Made by a program: the position numbers and the translations under genes
The notes under the pieces: model-generated
The model's database searches: none
What the model saw: only the letters and a program-made list of their open reading frames with translations
Told to the model about the DNA's origin: nothing
NCBI GenBank assembly: GCA_036768485.1
Contig: JAVLUZ010000191.1
Span: 2,950,953-3,014,952 of the forward strand
Source: Mermis nigrescens
Lineage: Eukaryota > Nematoda > Enoplea > Mermithida > Mermithidae
Direction: 5' to 3'
DNA length: 64,000 bases
In this document: positions 20,390-32,328 of the stretch, in pieces
Numbering within the stretch: position 1 is the first letter of the stretch
How the letters are laid out: the number at the start of each line of letters is the position of its first letter

Positions 20390-23300
20390 CTGTAATATCA
20401 TTTTAAGCCCACAATAATTGTGGTACTGCTGCAGCCATATATGTAACAGAAGAGGATGGGAAGGATCCGTCACCCAGAGTTAGTTATCCCCCATCCCCAA
20501 AACCAAAAATTTTCGAACCTCCGATTTTAGGAAAAAATTGAATTTTTGGCCCTTTTTAGGTGTTTTTTGGCCGCTTTTGACCGAAATTATGCCTCTAGCA
20601 TATGCCAGTTATTGATAGTTTACTAACCCACTAATTACACTAATTATCAGGGGCGGATTTAGGGGGGCGGGGGGCGGCCCCCCCATTGGCCCAAAATAGT
20701 GCGCGAAATTAACGATTTTTGAGCGATTTTAAGCAATTCTTCGGGTTAAAATGGCTAATTTTTCCGCCCAAGTCAGGGTTCTGCCCCCCCTTAGGGGTAC
20801 CGCCCCCTTAGGAAAATCCTGGATCCGCCACTGCTAATTATCAGTGTGTCCATGAACCGCATGCGCAATTCACCGGACTGCTTTTCCTGATGACTTTTAG
20901 CACTGTTTTCTATTAATAGTATAATTAATACCACACGGTCAAAAATTCTGGGAGGGAGTGAACCGAGTTTCCTGGATGGAAGGAGGTGGTGAATGAGAAT
21001 TTTGTTATTTAATGTTCAATTTTGATACTTAATTCGTTGCTTCATGATTTGTGGTTAAATTTGCAAGAAGACAAATAAAAATTAGAGCGACGGAATGACC
21101 AACATCAAAATATACGAAATAATGGAAGAAAAGCGTCTGAATCATACACGCACATAAAGAGGATATTAATCCCACTGAAGCGATAGTGTCCGGCGATTTT
21201 GAGCTGACACAGGATTTTTTTAGGGCAAACGCAGTGATGGCGTCAGAATTTTGGATTCATTATTTTACGTACTCTTTACTCAAAATTCGCCCAAAATTGT
21301 GTCAAAATGGTCAACAAATCACACTTTATCGCCAGATCAATCAATTTCTGCGTTTTATACAGTCTATTTTGACAATTTTAATTATTTGACTAACAAAAAG
21401 GTGTGAACACTAAATTTACTGTTCCAGATTTCAGACATTTTGCCTCCCATTGCCGACCATGACCTTGTGTATCTATGTTCTGGAGAAAAATCGAACAGTC
21501 CATTGCTCAAGAAGAAGTATATGTGCATGAAATTATACACTTAGACGTCGATTGACGCTTTTTCATACTTCAAGCAATAGGTTTTGGCCCGAAAATGGCC
21601 TGAGGGGGTATGCTTTTCAAACGTCCTAATGGGGAGATACCCCAGTGTTTTTTGTTCAAGTTCCCTTATACACGTACAAAGATGGTCCCCAAAAGTCTTC
21701 ATTTTGTACAAGCAGATTTTGGGTGCTGTAATATAACACAGCAGCGCTTTCAATGTGGTAAAACAGGGTTTTTCGACCGTTGGTAGTGTATTGTAGCCAA
21801 TTTCTGGGTGTCTGACGGCAAAAAATATTAAAAATTGCCTTAAACCGCGCGAAGCGCCGAAACATTTAACATTTTTCCACTCTGCAAATTCTGCCATTAT
21901 AAAAACATATAGAATAGACAATTAATCATTTCAGCGCGAAGCGCTGGGAATTTTCGGAGATTTCATACATTTTACAATTTTTGCCTTCCAAAAAATCTCT
22001 GTACATGAACGAAGGCGGTCCTGAAAAGTTCTTGTAAATCGGTAAAAATCTTGACCGGATTCAAAAAACATGGGATACCCCCAGACCCGTATTCAGGAAG
22101 GAGGCAGGCCTCCCTCCCGAAATAAAAAAAGTTCTGACACCCGCTAAAACAGGTTTTTAGCGTACTTTCTAGCTAGTGTACTCAAAATTTTCCAGCGCTT
22201 CGCGCCAGATTAATCATAGGTAGCGCGTTAGCACGTACCTATAATATACTTGGGTACTCCCAACATATGAGCCCCCTACAGCTATAACGGAAATTTACAG
22301 ATAATGAAAAAATTCGATGCGGTTGTTTTTTGTTTTTCTTTACACTCAATATTAAGGTTGTAATGAGTGTGTGAAGTTTTTGCGTAACGTTATAACATAT
22401 CGGAACGTTTGTTGGTTTTTTAGCCAACTTGTACACAACAAAGTGTAAATGCCTCATATAATTTGATGGTACAAACTTGTAGAGAATCAAATGTAGCTAA
22501 AACCCCATGTTATGTTTTTTAAAATTTGCATTAGTTCTCGAGGGTTAGTGTAGAAAGTGCAAAAAAATGCGAGTGTAAAGACAGATTTTTGTCGCGTTTT
22601 TTACTTCTTTCGGTCTGCCAACAACTCCGGTTAAAAGTCCCGAAAAATTTTTTCTGGTAGAAATGCACTAGGACCCAAGGCTTACCTGCAAGGACCCAAG
22701 GCTTACCTGCAAACTTTTTTACACTAAATACGGAGTCAGATCCTGAGGTTTATAGTTTACACTCTAGTGGATGGCGTAAAAACGGGTTATGTCTCAGATT
22801 TTTCCGTCAACTCATTCGCTTGTAAGTCGGGACAAATTGAATAGAATAAAAATAAAGTAGCTTTAAAGGGATACTCGTCGCAGCGAACCGCGTTTAAAAA
22901 ACTCAATATTGGGTCATTTCTGGAGGTGTAAAGTTCGAAATCAGGGTGTAACATTGAACGGAAAAACACGTTTTTTCCCCATTTCTGATTGGTCAATATC
23001 TCAAATCGGATGAGAAACAGAAGTTCCTTACACCCAAATGTACTTTGATTCAAAGGCTAGAAACTGGCCCAAACCGAATTTCTTTTCACTCAATGGGGAG
23101 CTAGGTTCAGATCTTTAAAGTTTACAATGTGGTGAATGGTGAAAAAATACGTTTGTGTCCCTTTTTTGTTGGACAAATTTCTTCGTTTAGAAGTCTAAAT
23201 AAGTCGAACAGAATGAAAAGGAATTTCATAGGGTACACGTCAACGCAAATTGTGTTTATTTACATAAATATTGAGCTTTATCGAGGTGTAGAGTCGAAAA

Positions 23301-25468
23301 TCGGGTGTGTTAAACGTGTTTGTCTTGTTTTTTCTGCCAACTTCTCCGGTTATGAGTCTGGACATGATCACAAGTCTAAAAATGTACTCAGGAATCAAAC
23401 GTGATACGTCAGTTGGGCGCTTTATTTGTCTTGAGACCATTGTGGAGAGTTAGTTTTTTCATAAATATTGATCGTAAAATCAGAATATCTTAGAAATCCG
23501 ACCAAAATCATGTTTACACTCGGTGCTTGTGTAAAATTTACACTGAAAATTAATTTTAGTTCTAAAGCGTTGCGGAAACTCAATTTTTTTAAAAATATTC
23601 CATGCGACGTCAGAATTACGAATCTCACTGCTAGTTTTCCCTACACCCAGTAGTTGTGTAGAATTTAAACTATTCATTTATTGTTGTTTAAAGTTTAGCA
23701 CTACAAATTTCTTTCACTTCCAGAGCATTGCAAAGCGTGAATTTGTTCAAAATATGTTCCGCAAGGTCAGGATTACGAATCGGAATGTATGTTTTCCTTT
23801 ACAATCAGTAGTTGTGTAGAGTTTACACCAAAAATTAATTTTAGTTTCAGAGCGTTGCAGGAGCTTAATTTTTTCAAAATGTTCCATGTAACGTCCTGAT
23901 TACGAATTTGAGAGTAAGTGTTCTTTACACCCAGTAGTTGCGTAAAGTTGACGCTGAAAACATTTGATCTGTTTAAATAAGATAAGGTCGTCTTGTTAAG
24001 AAAAGATAATGCTGATGTTCCGAAAAATATTGTTTTCCGCGCTCTTGGACTGCTGTCATTATTGTGGCAATGTTACCGTATGTGTTAACTGACTGATTTA
24101 CTCAAATCATACTAATTAAAAGTAGGGTACTAGCATAGAAAAATGCTCCGATGGAACAAAAAAGACGAATATAATTGGGATAATGGATTATTAAGGATTT
24201 AAAAGGAGGGGACTAGGAAAAAGCTACCTATTTGTAAGCCTAGAGTCGCAAAATCTGTTAAAAATCAGACTTTCTCTAAGCAACGCCAAAAATCGAAGTA
24301 TATTCTGCGGCCTCTGAAAAAATGTAACCTTTAAATAATTTTCAATGCTTCACATAAGAGTGTATAAACAACCTAAAATGTATACGTTTTGTAAATTGCT
24401 TGCAAGTTGCAACGCTGACTTGCTTCGTATCATGATTGGTAGAAAACTAACTGCAATTGTATTTAAAGGTGTTTTATTATGTTATCATGAGCATTATAGC
24501 AAGCAAAACTGGCGTCAATTGCTTAGTGCAAGAAATCGTTGCGGGCATGCAAGTGTACCTACATATAGTCTGTTTCACGTAAGCTTATCGCGTTTCCTAC
24601 TGCTTTAAACCAACAATTTCTTTGATTGTCTTGAACTCATCGATGTTTGCTATTTCATTCAATTGGCTTACAAAGTCGCTCCTATTTACTCCATCTACTT
24701 TCCCATAGCTACTGCATAGTTAACTTGCTGCTTTTTCAATCGTTTCTTTGGCTCAATAGTTTATTTCAATTTGCAGGCCGCAGAATATACTTCGATTTTT
24801 TGCGTTGCTTAAAGAAAGTCTGATTTTTAACAGATTTTGCGACTTTAGGCATATAAATAGGTAGCTTTATCCTAGTCACCTCCGTTTACACCCTTGATAA
24901 TCCGTTACCCCAAGTATATTCGTCTTTTTTGTTCCATCGGAGCATTTTTTATGCTAGTATAGTAATATTTTTCGGCAATAAATCTAGAAAAAGTCAATAA
25001 TTTAATCCGGGGAGTCTTCCGAATAAGCTGGCATAAATTTTATTGAGTAAAAGCTAGCAAAAACTTTATTGTCGCATTGGATACAAACCTGTCGCTACAA
25101 ACTCGGTACTGACGTTGTACTGATCCACCGACGGACAAGGCGCCCGGCCGGCGGCGATAATAATAATGCAATTGGTGTTGGTCGAGGTCAGACGCGGCGA
25201 CTGGCAAAACATTATCGGCGACGCTCGCTTCGCTCCATCGTCTATGATCTTTCTTGGAAAAGGCGCCGCATCGGCCATCAGATTTTTTCGCGGAAGTATC
25301 GCCGAATGCATTTCCGCAATCGACGGTCTCGTGGCGAATCAAATCCGGATTACTGAAGCTGTCTCCAGCGGCTATCGATTCGGCCAGTCTAGAGCGTCGT
25401 TTGGGAGGCACGGATCCGTAAAGTCGGTAGTCCGACTTGACGATCGGTACAACAAGAGCGGCACACAT
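20080..25468 (-). CDS. Possible two-exon host gene, unknown product
   Basis: This is a tentative model. Exon 1 (25468-25089) starts at ATG (MCAALVVPIVKSDYRLYGSV) and ends at a CAG|GTTTGT donor in phase 2. Exon 2 (20389-20080) follows a TTACAG acceptor, supplies the missing base and stays open to TAA. The join keeps frame and gives 229 residues. Exon 2 is hydrophilic, with a Lys/Arg/Glu-rich helix-like segment (KVREERLRQILAEKARQRRL). I recognise no domain. Exon 1 lies in a CpG-rich island that is also open on the plus strand, so strand choice is uncertain. Other exons could lie between. Confidence 0.3.
20438..20620 (+). mobile_element. Family C element, partial
   Basis: It begins CATATATGTAACAGAAGAGG and matches the copies at 38228 and 40550 through CCAAAAATTTTCGAACC and the TTTTTAGGTGTTTTTTGGCC block. 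The right end is not clear. Confidence 0.5.
20648..20833 (+). mobile_element. Family A hAT MITE, perfect TSD
   Basis: A compact 186-bp element with ends CAGGGGCGGATTTAGG and CCTGGATCCGCCACTG and a perfect 8-bp duplication CTAATTAT (20640-20647 and 20834-20841). This is the cleanest evidence in the window that family A moves as a hAT element. Confidence 0.92.
21643..22072 (-). mobile_element. Family H hAT-like element
   Basis: Ends CAGTGTTTTTTGTTCAAG and GATTCAAAAAACATG; flanks AGATACCC (21635-21642) and GGATACCC (22073-22080), 7 of 8 matching. The surrounding sequence (GACGTCGATTGACGC…GAGATACCCC) recurs near 58118-58222 without the insert, so the insertion site is confirmed by an empty-site comparison. 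Confidence 0.85.
22081..22215 (+). mobile_element. Family D fragment
   Basis: CAGACCCGTATTCAGGAAGG followed by GGCAGGCCTCCCTCCCGAAA and a CAGCGCTTCGCGCC hairpin motif match the first part of the family D copies at 54351 and 63009. It stops where the block at 22216 begins. Confidence 0.6.
22216..24000 (+). repeat. Family N repeat block with GTGTAAA/TTTACAC modules
   Basis: It opens with a near-palindrome ATAGGTAGCGC…GTACCTAT (22216-22242) shared with 26623. It then consists of diverged modules carrying TTTACACTCAAT and GTGTAAAGTTTACAC-like strings. Modules of roughly 130-160 bp with CAGTAGTTGTGTA recur near 23520, 23650, 23815 and 23935. No convincing gene is present. Confidence 0.6.
24130..24957. 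mobile_element. Long-TIR foldback element, copy 1
   Basis: Two arms of about 190 bp (24130-24317 and about 24774-24957) are inverted copies: CTAGCATAGAAAAATGCTCC at the left and GGAGCATTTTTTATGCTAG at the right. TA flanks both ends. The second copy at 28666 shares the arms but not the middle. Non-coding; probably a Tc1/mariner-type MITE or foldback element. Confidence 0.85.
25089..25468 (-). CDS. CpG-rich island, candidate first exon
   Basis: About 400 bases with far more CG dinucleotides than any neighbour, open in one minus-strand frame from ATG at 25468 to a CAG|GTTTGT donor at 25089. Plus-strand frames are also open here, with a possible AAGA|GTAAGC donor near 25472. It could be a promoter or first exon of a host gene on either strand. 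No family is recognised. Confidence 0.3.
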
Positions 25469-25615
25469 TTAAGAGTAAGCTAAAAGCAAACGGCGAATTA
25501 GAGTCTCTCGTTTACTTAACCTGAGGTCAGCAGTTAAACCCGGGTAAGCTAGGCTAAATTGAATCCGTATGACAGAAAAACTATCAACTTACCTAACCTG
25601 AGGTTAAGCGGTAAC

Positions 25616-26261
25616 CAGGCCTTTATCCAGGGGGATAGAGGCATGTGTTCCCCCCGGAACGAAATTTAAGAATGATTTTCTTCCCTCACTCCCCATTGCT
25701 TTTTTAGCAAGAAATAGCAAACATTTTCGGCGCTTCGCCGTTATTGTAATCTATGTAGTACCAAACACGCGGTTAAAACACTCTATATTCAATCTTTATA
25801 CAACCTAAAGCATATTTTGCATCTATGTCTTCTGCTTTTTTGCAGGTTTCACGAAGAAAATGAGATCCGTGCAAGAGGCGAGAATGATACACATTTTCTT
25901 ACGATGTTGAAGAATTTTAGTGATGAAATTTGACTATTTTTAGATTGATATCAAAACTAAAACTGGATTAATTTTATAAAAATTTTCACGTTACGATTCA
26001 ACTTTGAGGTGTTTTTTCACAAAATTTTCCCTGAGGGGCGGTACGCTCGAGCGGGCCACTCCAGACCCTCAGGCCTAGAAGAGGGGGAAATCCTTGGATT
26101 TTCTCTCACAATATTAAAGGTACCTGGGTAGCAAAATTTACAAATTGTGTAGCTCTAGTGGCCATAAAACGTCTTTTTTAATTGATCCTTTGGCCCCCTT
26201 ACGTTTTTAAAAAATTTTGGTCGCGCCCCTCTCTCGAAACGAAATCCTGGATACGGGGCTG
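25616..26261 (+). mobile_element. hAT-like element (D-related ends)
   Basis: Ends CAGGCCTTTATCCAGG and CCTGGATACGGGGCTG, with flanks GCGGTAAC (25608-25615) and CCGGTAAC (26262-26269), 7 of 8 matching. The interior is non-coding. Confidence 0.8.
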
Positions 26262-26622
26262 CCGGTAACATTAAACAGACGACTATTGCACAGCGTAGTA
26301 CGAGGCAAAATATTAAAGATAATCGGTGCGAAGTTTTTAAGAAAATAATCTGTGAATGGTTTATGAATTGATAGAACTACTGCGTCAACCCAAAACGCAT
26401 TTTCATCAGAATGGTACAACCTTAGCACCAAAGTTATGCTTACAGCCTGGTCGATCCATGACGCTCAACCCAAACCGAGGATTAGCTGGGGATAAAACAT
26501 ACGCTATGTCTAGCTTTGTTAGGCTATAATGGTCCAAGAAAAGTGAAAGCATTACAACATTTCGTCAAAACTCTTAAACTGGTGTTTTAAAATTATAGAA
26601 ACTCTTTGGCAAATTTTGGATC

Positions 26623-28594
26623 ATAGGTAGCGCGATAGCGCTACCTATAATATACTTGGCCACCTTTTTTCTTATATGTTTATCACAGCGAGTGCGAATT
26701 TTGTGTCCCCCCTCACAGCAACAACGGCACACACCTGGGAGGTGCGGTTTTTTTAAACGATAGATAATTAAAAAACTCGATGTACCATTTTTCTTTTGTT
26801 TACACTCAATGCCGAGTTAGCAATGAGTGTGTAAAGTGTAAACCAAAAATCAAATAATTTGCGGAGGGCCAATCTTTTTTAAAAATGTTGCCCTCGAGCT
26901 GTAGATTACGAATCTGACCTTAAAATTTCTTTACACTCAATGGTTGTTGCACAAAAATGTAAAGTATACGGGTTTTTTACTCCTTGTCGTGTTTTCAGCT
27001 TATCTAACTCAATTTTGGTTTCTGTGCAGTCCAATTGGTTTTATAATGTAGAGGGTTACAATATCTCAAGGACCAATTTTTTTCTCTTTTAACGCAATAT
27101 TTATTGATCTGTAATCGTTTTAGTGTAAAGGGTTCGAGACGAAAAACGAAATTTCTTAAGCTACTCCGCTAAGTAGGCGGAACATGCTAATTATGCTTAA
27201 AATGTACCCTGACCTTAGCGTTACAGATCCTAGTTTATTTTGTTTCTATACACCCAATATTGCGTTATTAGCACAAGTGTAAAGTTTACACTGAGAAGCA
27301 CTTTTCCGCCCAGAGCATCTGAGTATCAAACAATTTGCGGAGGGCCAATTTCAGTTTTAAAAATGTTGCCCCCGAGTTGTAGATTACGAATGTGACATTA
27401 AAATTTCTTTACACTCAATGGTTGTTGCGCAAAAGTGTAAAGTATACGGGTTTTTTACTCTTTGCGTGTTTTCAGCTTATCTAACTCAATTTTGGTTTCT
27501 GTGCAGTCCAATTGATTTTATAATGTAGAGGGTTACAATATCTCAAAGACCAATTTTTTCTCTTTTAACGCAATATTTCTTGATCTGTGATCGTTTTAGT
27601 GTAAAGGGTTCGAGACGAAAAACGAAATTTCTTCAGCTACTCCGCTAAGTAGGCGGAACATGCTAATTATGCTTAAAATGTGCCCTGACCTTAGCGTTAC
27701 AGATCCTAGTTTATTTTGTTTCTATACACCCAATATTGCGTTATTAGCACAAGTGTAAAGTTTACACTGAGAAGCACTTTTCCGCCCAGAGCATTGGGTA
27801 TCAAACAATTTGCGGAGCGCCAATTTTTTTAAAATGTTGCCCCTGAGTTGTAGATTACGAATCTGACCTTAGAATTTCTTTACACTCAATGGTTGTTGCA
27901 CAAAAGTGTAAAGTATACGGGTTTATTACTGTTAGCGTGTCCTAAAGCTTATCTAACTCAATTTTGGTTTCTGCGCAGTCCAATTGGTTTTACAGTGTAG
28001 AGGGTTACAATATCTCGAAACGTAAAATTTTTTTCCTTTTTGACGCAATATTTCTCGATCTGTGATCGTTTTAGTGTAAAGGGTTCGAGACGAAAAACGA
28101 AATTTCTTCAGCTACTCCGCTAAGTAGGCGGAACATGCTAATTATGCTTAAAATGTGCCCTGACCTTAGCGTTACAGATCCTAATTTATTTTGTTTCTAT
28201 ACACCCAATATTGCGTTATTAGCACAAGTGTAAAGTTTACACTGAGAAGCACTTTTCCGCCCAGAGCATTGGGTATCAAACAATTTGCGGAGGGCCAATT
28301 TCAGTTTTGAAAATGTTGCCCCTGAGTTGTAGATTACGAATGTGACACTTAAAATTTCTTTACACTCAATGGTTCTTGCACAAAAGTGTAAAGTATACGG
28401 ATTTTTTACTGTTAGCGTGTCCTAAAGCTTATCTAACTCAATTTTGGTTTCTGTGCAGTCCAATTGATTTTATAATGTAGAGGGCTACAATATCTCAAAG
28501 GTCAAATTTTTTCTCTTTTGACGCAATATTTCTTGATCTGTGATCATTTTAGTGTAAAGGGTTCGAGACGAAAAAAGAAATTTCTTCAGCTACT
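26623..28594 (+). repeat. Family N block: hairpin plus 475-bp tandem array
   Basis: It starts with a perfect 11-bp inverted repeat ATAGGTAGCGC-GATA-GCGCTACCTAT (26623-26648). From about 26805 a unit repeats with the marker GCGGAGGGCC at 26861, 27337, 27812 and 28287, giving periods of 476, 475 and 475 bases and about 3.8 units. Each unit holds the near-palindrome GTGTAAAGTTTACAC and the phrase CTACTCCGCTAAGTAGGCGG. The last unit is cut off at 28594. Confidence 0.9.
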
Positions 28595-28640
28595 TGCACC
28601 CCCCAGAATTTCGGCGCTGCCCACCTATGGATATATGGCC
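28595..28640 (+). mobile_element. Family L 3' end
   Basis: CCCCCCAGAATTTCGGCGCTG followed by CCCACCTATGG matches the right end of family L copies at 41542 and 42396. Confidence 0.5.
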
Positions 28641-28665
28641 TAAAATATTAAATAAAAGAAGGGAA

Positions 28666-29326
28666 CTAGCAAAGAAAAATGCTCCGATGGAACAAAAAAG
28701 GTAAATATACTTGAATTTCTTCATTGTTAAGGATGTAAAAGGAGGGGACTAGGGAAAATTTCCCTATATGCGCAGAAGTCATAGGAATGTGCTAAACAGT
28801 TAGACTTCCCCTAAACAACGCAAAAATCGAAGTATATTCTGCAGCCTATGCGCGTTTCTGCAGATTTTCCGTAGTAATTTCGATTACGATAGCGAGTATT
28901 TTGATTACTTTATTTTGGAAGATTTAAAGAAATTTTTTGTGGTTTTTCATGCAAACTATTGAGTTGGCCATGTAGGTGTAAAGTTTACACTATTATCTTT
29001 TATGTTAGAGCATTGTGGAAGGTCAAGATTTCATTAAATAAATAATACATTGATTATTTAATAGTCATGGAAGTGTCTTCAATGCTCTTTTGCGGAACAC
29101 TTGAGAACGTTTTGTGACAACACCCTCATTTTTCACAGGCCGCAGAATATACTTCGATTTTTGCGTTGTTTAGGGCAAGTCTAACTGTTTAGCACATTCC
29201 TATGGCTTCTGCGCATATGGGGAAATTTTCCCTAGTCCCCTCCTTTTACATCCTTAACAATGAAGAAATTCAAGTATATTTACCTTTTTTGTTTTTTTGT
29301 TCCATCGGAGCATTTTTCTTTGCTAG
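28666..29326. mobile_element. Long-TIR foldback element, copy 2
   Basis: Arms at 28666-28855 and about 29138-29326 are inverted copies of each other and homologous to those at 24130. They begin CTAGCAAAGAAAAATGCTCC and end GGAGCATTTTTCTTTGCTAG. The middle differs from copy 1. Flanks are AA and TT, not a clear TA. Confidence 0.85.
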
Positions 29327-29930
29327 TTTATATCTATTTGTAGTCTAAACAACCCCGCATGCATTTTCGCTCTCATAGGTAGACGACAACTGGGAAAATA
29401 CTAAAAATGGTAGGTAACGTAAACAAACACTTCAATGCGCAATAAGTAGGTAAGTAAGATGTTTCGTTTGTGACAGAGGTAAAATATGAGATGACATCAT
29501 TGCATAGCATTCCAACATGTAAATAAACAAAAATCATCGACGAACGACTGACGAATATGACGACAACTATTTAAAAAGAAGGCAAACAAGTTCTCACATG
29601 GGTTTTCGATCAAAGATTGCATAACAAGCAAGTTTTATCATTGCCAGCGCCAACGCCGTTCAAGTGCGTGGCACACGCATGTTCATATAGTCATGTACAA
29701 GCAGCGTGGGAGTATAATAAGTAGTTACTTACTAACTAAAATTAAGTAGAAGACAACCGATTTTCTGATTTCGGTTATTTTTAGATGAACTATAAAAGTA
29801 ATAAATTTAAAATATGTGAAAAGTCCGGCCGAATAAGTACAGTTATTAGGAAATTAAATTTTGATATTATCTCATTCCTTTAATAAGTAAGGCAAAAACG
29901 CTGCATTTGAATCGCTTAAATAAGACATTA
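29327..29930. other. Intergenic DNA, nothing recognised
   Basis: AT-rich sequence without ORFs of coding character, terminal repeats or RNA genes that I can see. Confidence 0.4.
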
Positions 29931-31215
29931 ATAAGCAGACTTGCAAGTGAGGGGATAGGTAGTCTAAGACCCTCCAAAATGGCGAAATGGGGATTTTGTG
30001 GGATAAACGAGGCAAAATGAAGGCCAAAAATGTAATGAAAATCGAAAATTTTCTTCAAAGATGCTTGAAATTAACCAAAAACTGCGAAATAACCTAGTTT
30101 ATTTGTACCAGTTTTTGAGGTCGAAAGCTTGGTAAGTGACCCCGCAGGCCGGCTTAACCCCCAGATCACTGCGCATTCATGGTTATAAGTAAATTTTTGT
30201 TACAGAAAGAAGCAGCCTAACTATCAAATTAAGGTAATTGAATTCAGCAGTATTCTCAAGTAGATTATTTGTATGCTTCCTGACATTGCCAAGATTGATT
30301 TAAGAAGAGAATCTGAGATTCTTACACGCGCCTAATTAAAAATGTTTTATCCCCGATCCGGAGCATAAGCCAAGAAAGAGGGGCACTGGGACATCCCTAG
30401 TAAAATATAATGTAAAAATGTAGAAAATATAGAAATAGAAAATTTACTGTCTTAAGCCCTCTGGCGATCTTCTGGCTCAAAAGTACCAAATTTCTGGCGC
30501 TTCGCGCCACATACTCATTTTTTGACTGTACTTTGATCGATTTACTCATTTTCTCGAAATGTTTTTAAATGTTTTTATGTTTACAGCATTGTCAGAAGAA
30601 TCCAAATAATGTTTTTGACGCATACCCATAACTTTGGAGCTCAAGGCACTTTTGAAGACATTTTTGGTTCTCCCCATGAATTCTCATGCTGTGCATGTAT
30701 GAACGCGTGTCAAAGTTTTGCAGTGATTATCGTAAATGATGAAAGTTGAAATAAAGCATGTATCAGGGCCCGTCTAATGGCCTCGGCTACTTTATAAATA
30801 TTATCGGTTTATCTTAAATCAACATTTTAGAGAAACTTGCAGAAAATAACTGATCTTCTGGGAATCTCTTTTGACCATCTATTGACATATTCTGTGATTA
30901 CTTAAGTCTATTTTAATAATAAAACTCTTTTACGAATCGGAATAGTATTGACCAGACATGTAAGTGTTGGGCTTGAGGAGTCTAGAGACGCCCAGAATGA
31001 AAAAAATGGGGAAAAAATTTGGGGAAAATGAGGCAAAATGAAGGCCAAAATCATGAAAGTCAAAAATTTTCTGCAAAAGTCCTTGAAATATACTAAAAAC
31101 AGTGAATTAATATAATTCTTAAGCTCTTTTAGCATTTACACAAATTTTTGAGACCGTTCTAACTAAAAAAGTTCTCTCGCTGGACCCCATACCGATTGTG
31201 CTGTGCACCTAAGAT
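29930..31215 (+). repeat. Degraded family G and family B copies
   Basis: Family G-like patches lie at about 29945-30180 and 30945-31215 (CCAGACATGTAAGTGTTGGG…GTGCTGTGCACCTAAG). A family B-like patch lies at about 30470-30710, with a perfect GGCGCTTCGCGCC near 30493 and the end CTCATGCTGTGCATGTATG. The minus-strand frames here are by-products. Confidence 0.55.
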
Positions 31216-31829
31216 CTCGACGAGCGTCTATAAGGACACGTTACTAAACAAGCGGTGCCGAACAAATTTAGTCTTTTTAACATTGTAAACTCAATTTTGC
31301 AATTTTGGAGGACAGAACAGCCAAAAATTGACAAAATGACGGAAAATATTTTTCGTGTCGGACAGGTGACACTTGGCAGATGCAAGCCAAATCTACTCAG
31401 GCCCAGGCCTAGCGAAAAAGACGGTCCCGAGCCCAGTGTACCGTAGTTTCACTGAAAAGGTTTTGTAGTCACGTGTTTCTAGTTTCCGGTGACAGGAACT
31501 TATGAATAATTGCGCCAGACGCAGCATATAAATAGAAGCCGCACAATATTTAGCTCGATAATCGTTCCGGAAATTTTTATCATGATGCAAATATCATTCT
31601 AGCGAGTAGCTTGCTGTTTTCATAAATGAAATATAAAAAATTCGATTTTCTGATAACTGTCAAAATATGTCTACCAAACGATTCCTTACAAGAATGCGCT
31701 GTAATTAGCGGTCGCCGGTCAATCATTAGCGTAAAACAAAACGGATCATCCTGAACGAGTCAAGGTAGCGTACACTTTCACAATTTTAAATGAGTTAGTA
31801 GTATTACCAAATTTCAATTGATAGCAATC

Positions 31830-32328
31830 AGGAAAAGTGGCGAATTCCATTAAATACGACCTTGATAAAAAGCGATACAAAAATCAAGTTGATACGCGCA
31901 TCGTAATATTATTGAAGTGCGAGTAAAAGATGGAAGCGGACAACTAATGGAAGAAGTATGAACATGAATATCATGAGAAATAAACCTTACAGTTGTTCCT
32001 CTACTGTCGAACACAATAGAGTATGTTATAGTTTTTATCATTCGATCGAAAATAGTTCCAGTGAAAAATCATTTGTTCGAAATATTTATGATATTTTATT
32101 AACTCAATCTGATTCCCCAGGTCTAAAAAAGAAGAATATCAAGATTATTTTCCAGATGCGTTCAAATTTCAGGATTATTTACAAATACTAAAAAATTCCC
32201 TACATCAAAGAGCCGTAAGGGACAAAGATTTAGAAACCTACCCATTCCGCTTATTAAAGATTTTTATGTTGGAAATAAAAGTTAGCCATATAACTTTGGT
32301 CACTGATCTATGTCGTTTAAACGATTAG
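31830..32328 (+). pseudogene. Decayed or frame-broken coding region, unknown
   Basis: From 31916 one plus frame stays open to 32191 (ATG at 31958), and from 32113 the next frame is open to TAG at 32326-32328. Coding character passes from the first frame to the second at the A-run at 32125-32130: before it NIYDILLTQSDSPG, after it EEYQDYFPDAFKFQDYL. The second part is Tyr/Phe/Asp-rich and looks like a real protein. A further frame change may lie near 31950. A splice acceptor (CCCCAG) at 32120 is an alternative to a frameshift. I do not recognise the family; it could be a host exon or a relic of a mobile or viral gene. Confidence 0.35.

Noticed and set aside
26623..26648. Hairpin as the 3' end of a Helitron read on the minus strand
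   Set aside because: No CTRR terminus follows the hairpin at the expected distance, and no 5' TC end could be paired with it.
30908..31135. 75-codon minus ORF
   Set aside because: It lies entirely in a family G element and resembles the minus frames of other G copies; it reflects the repeat.
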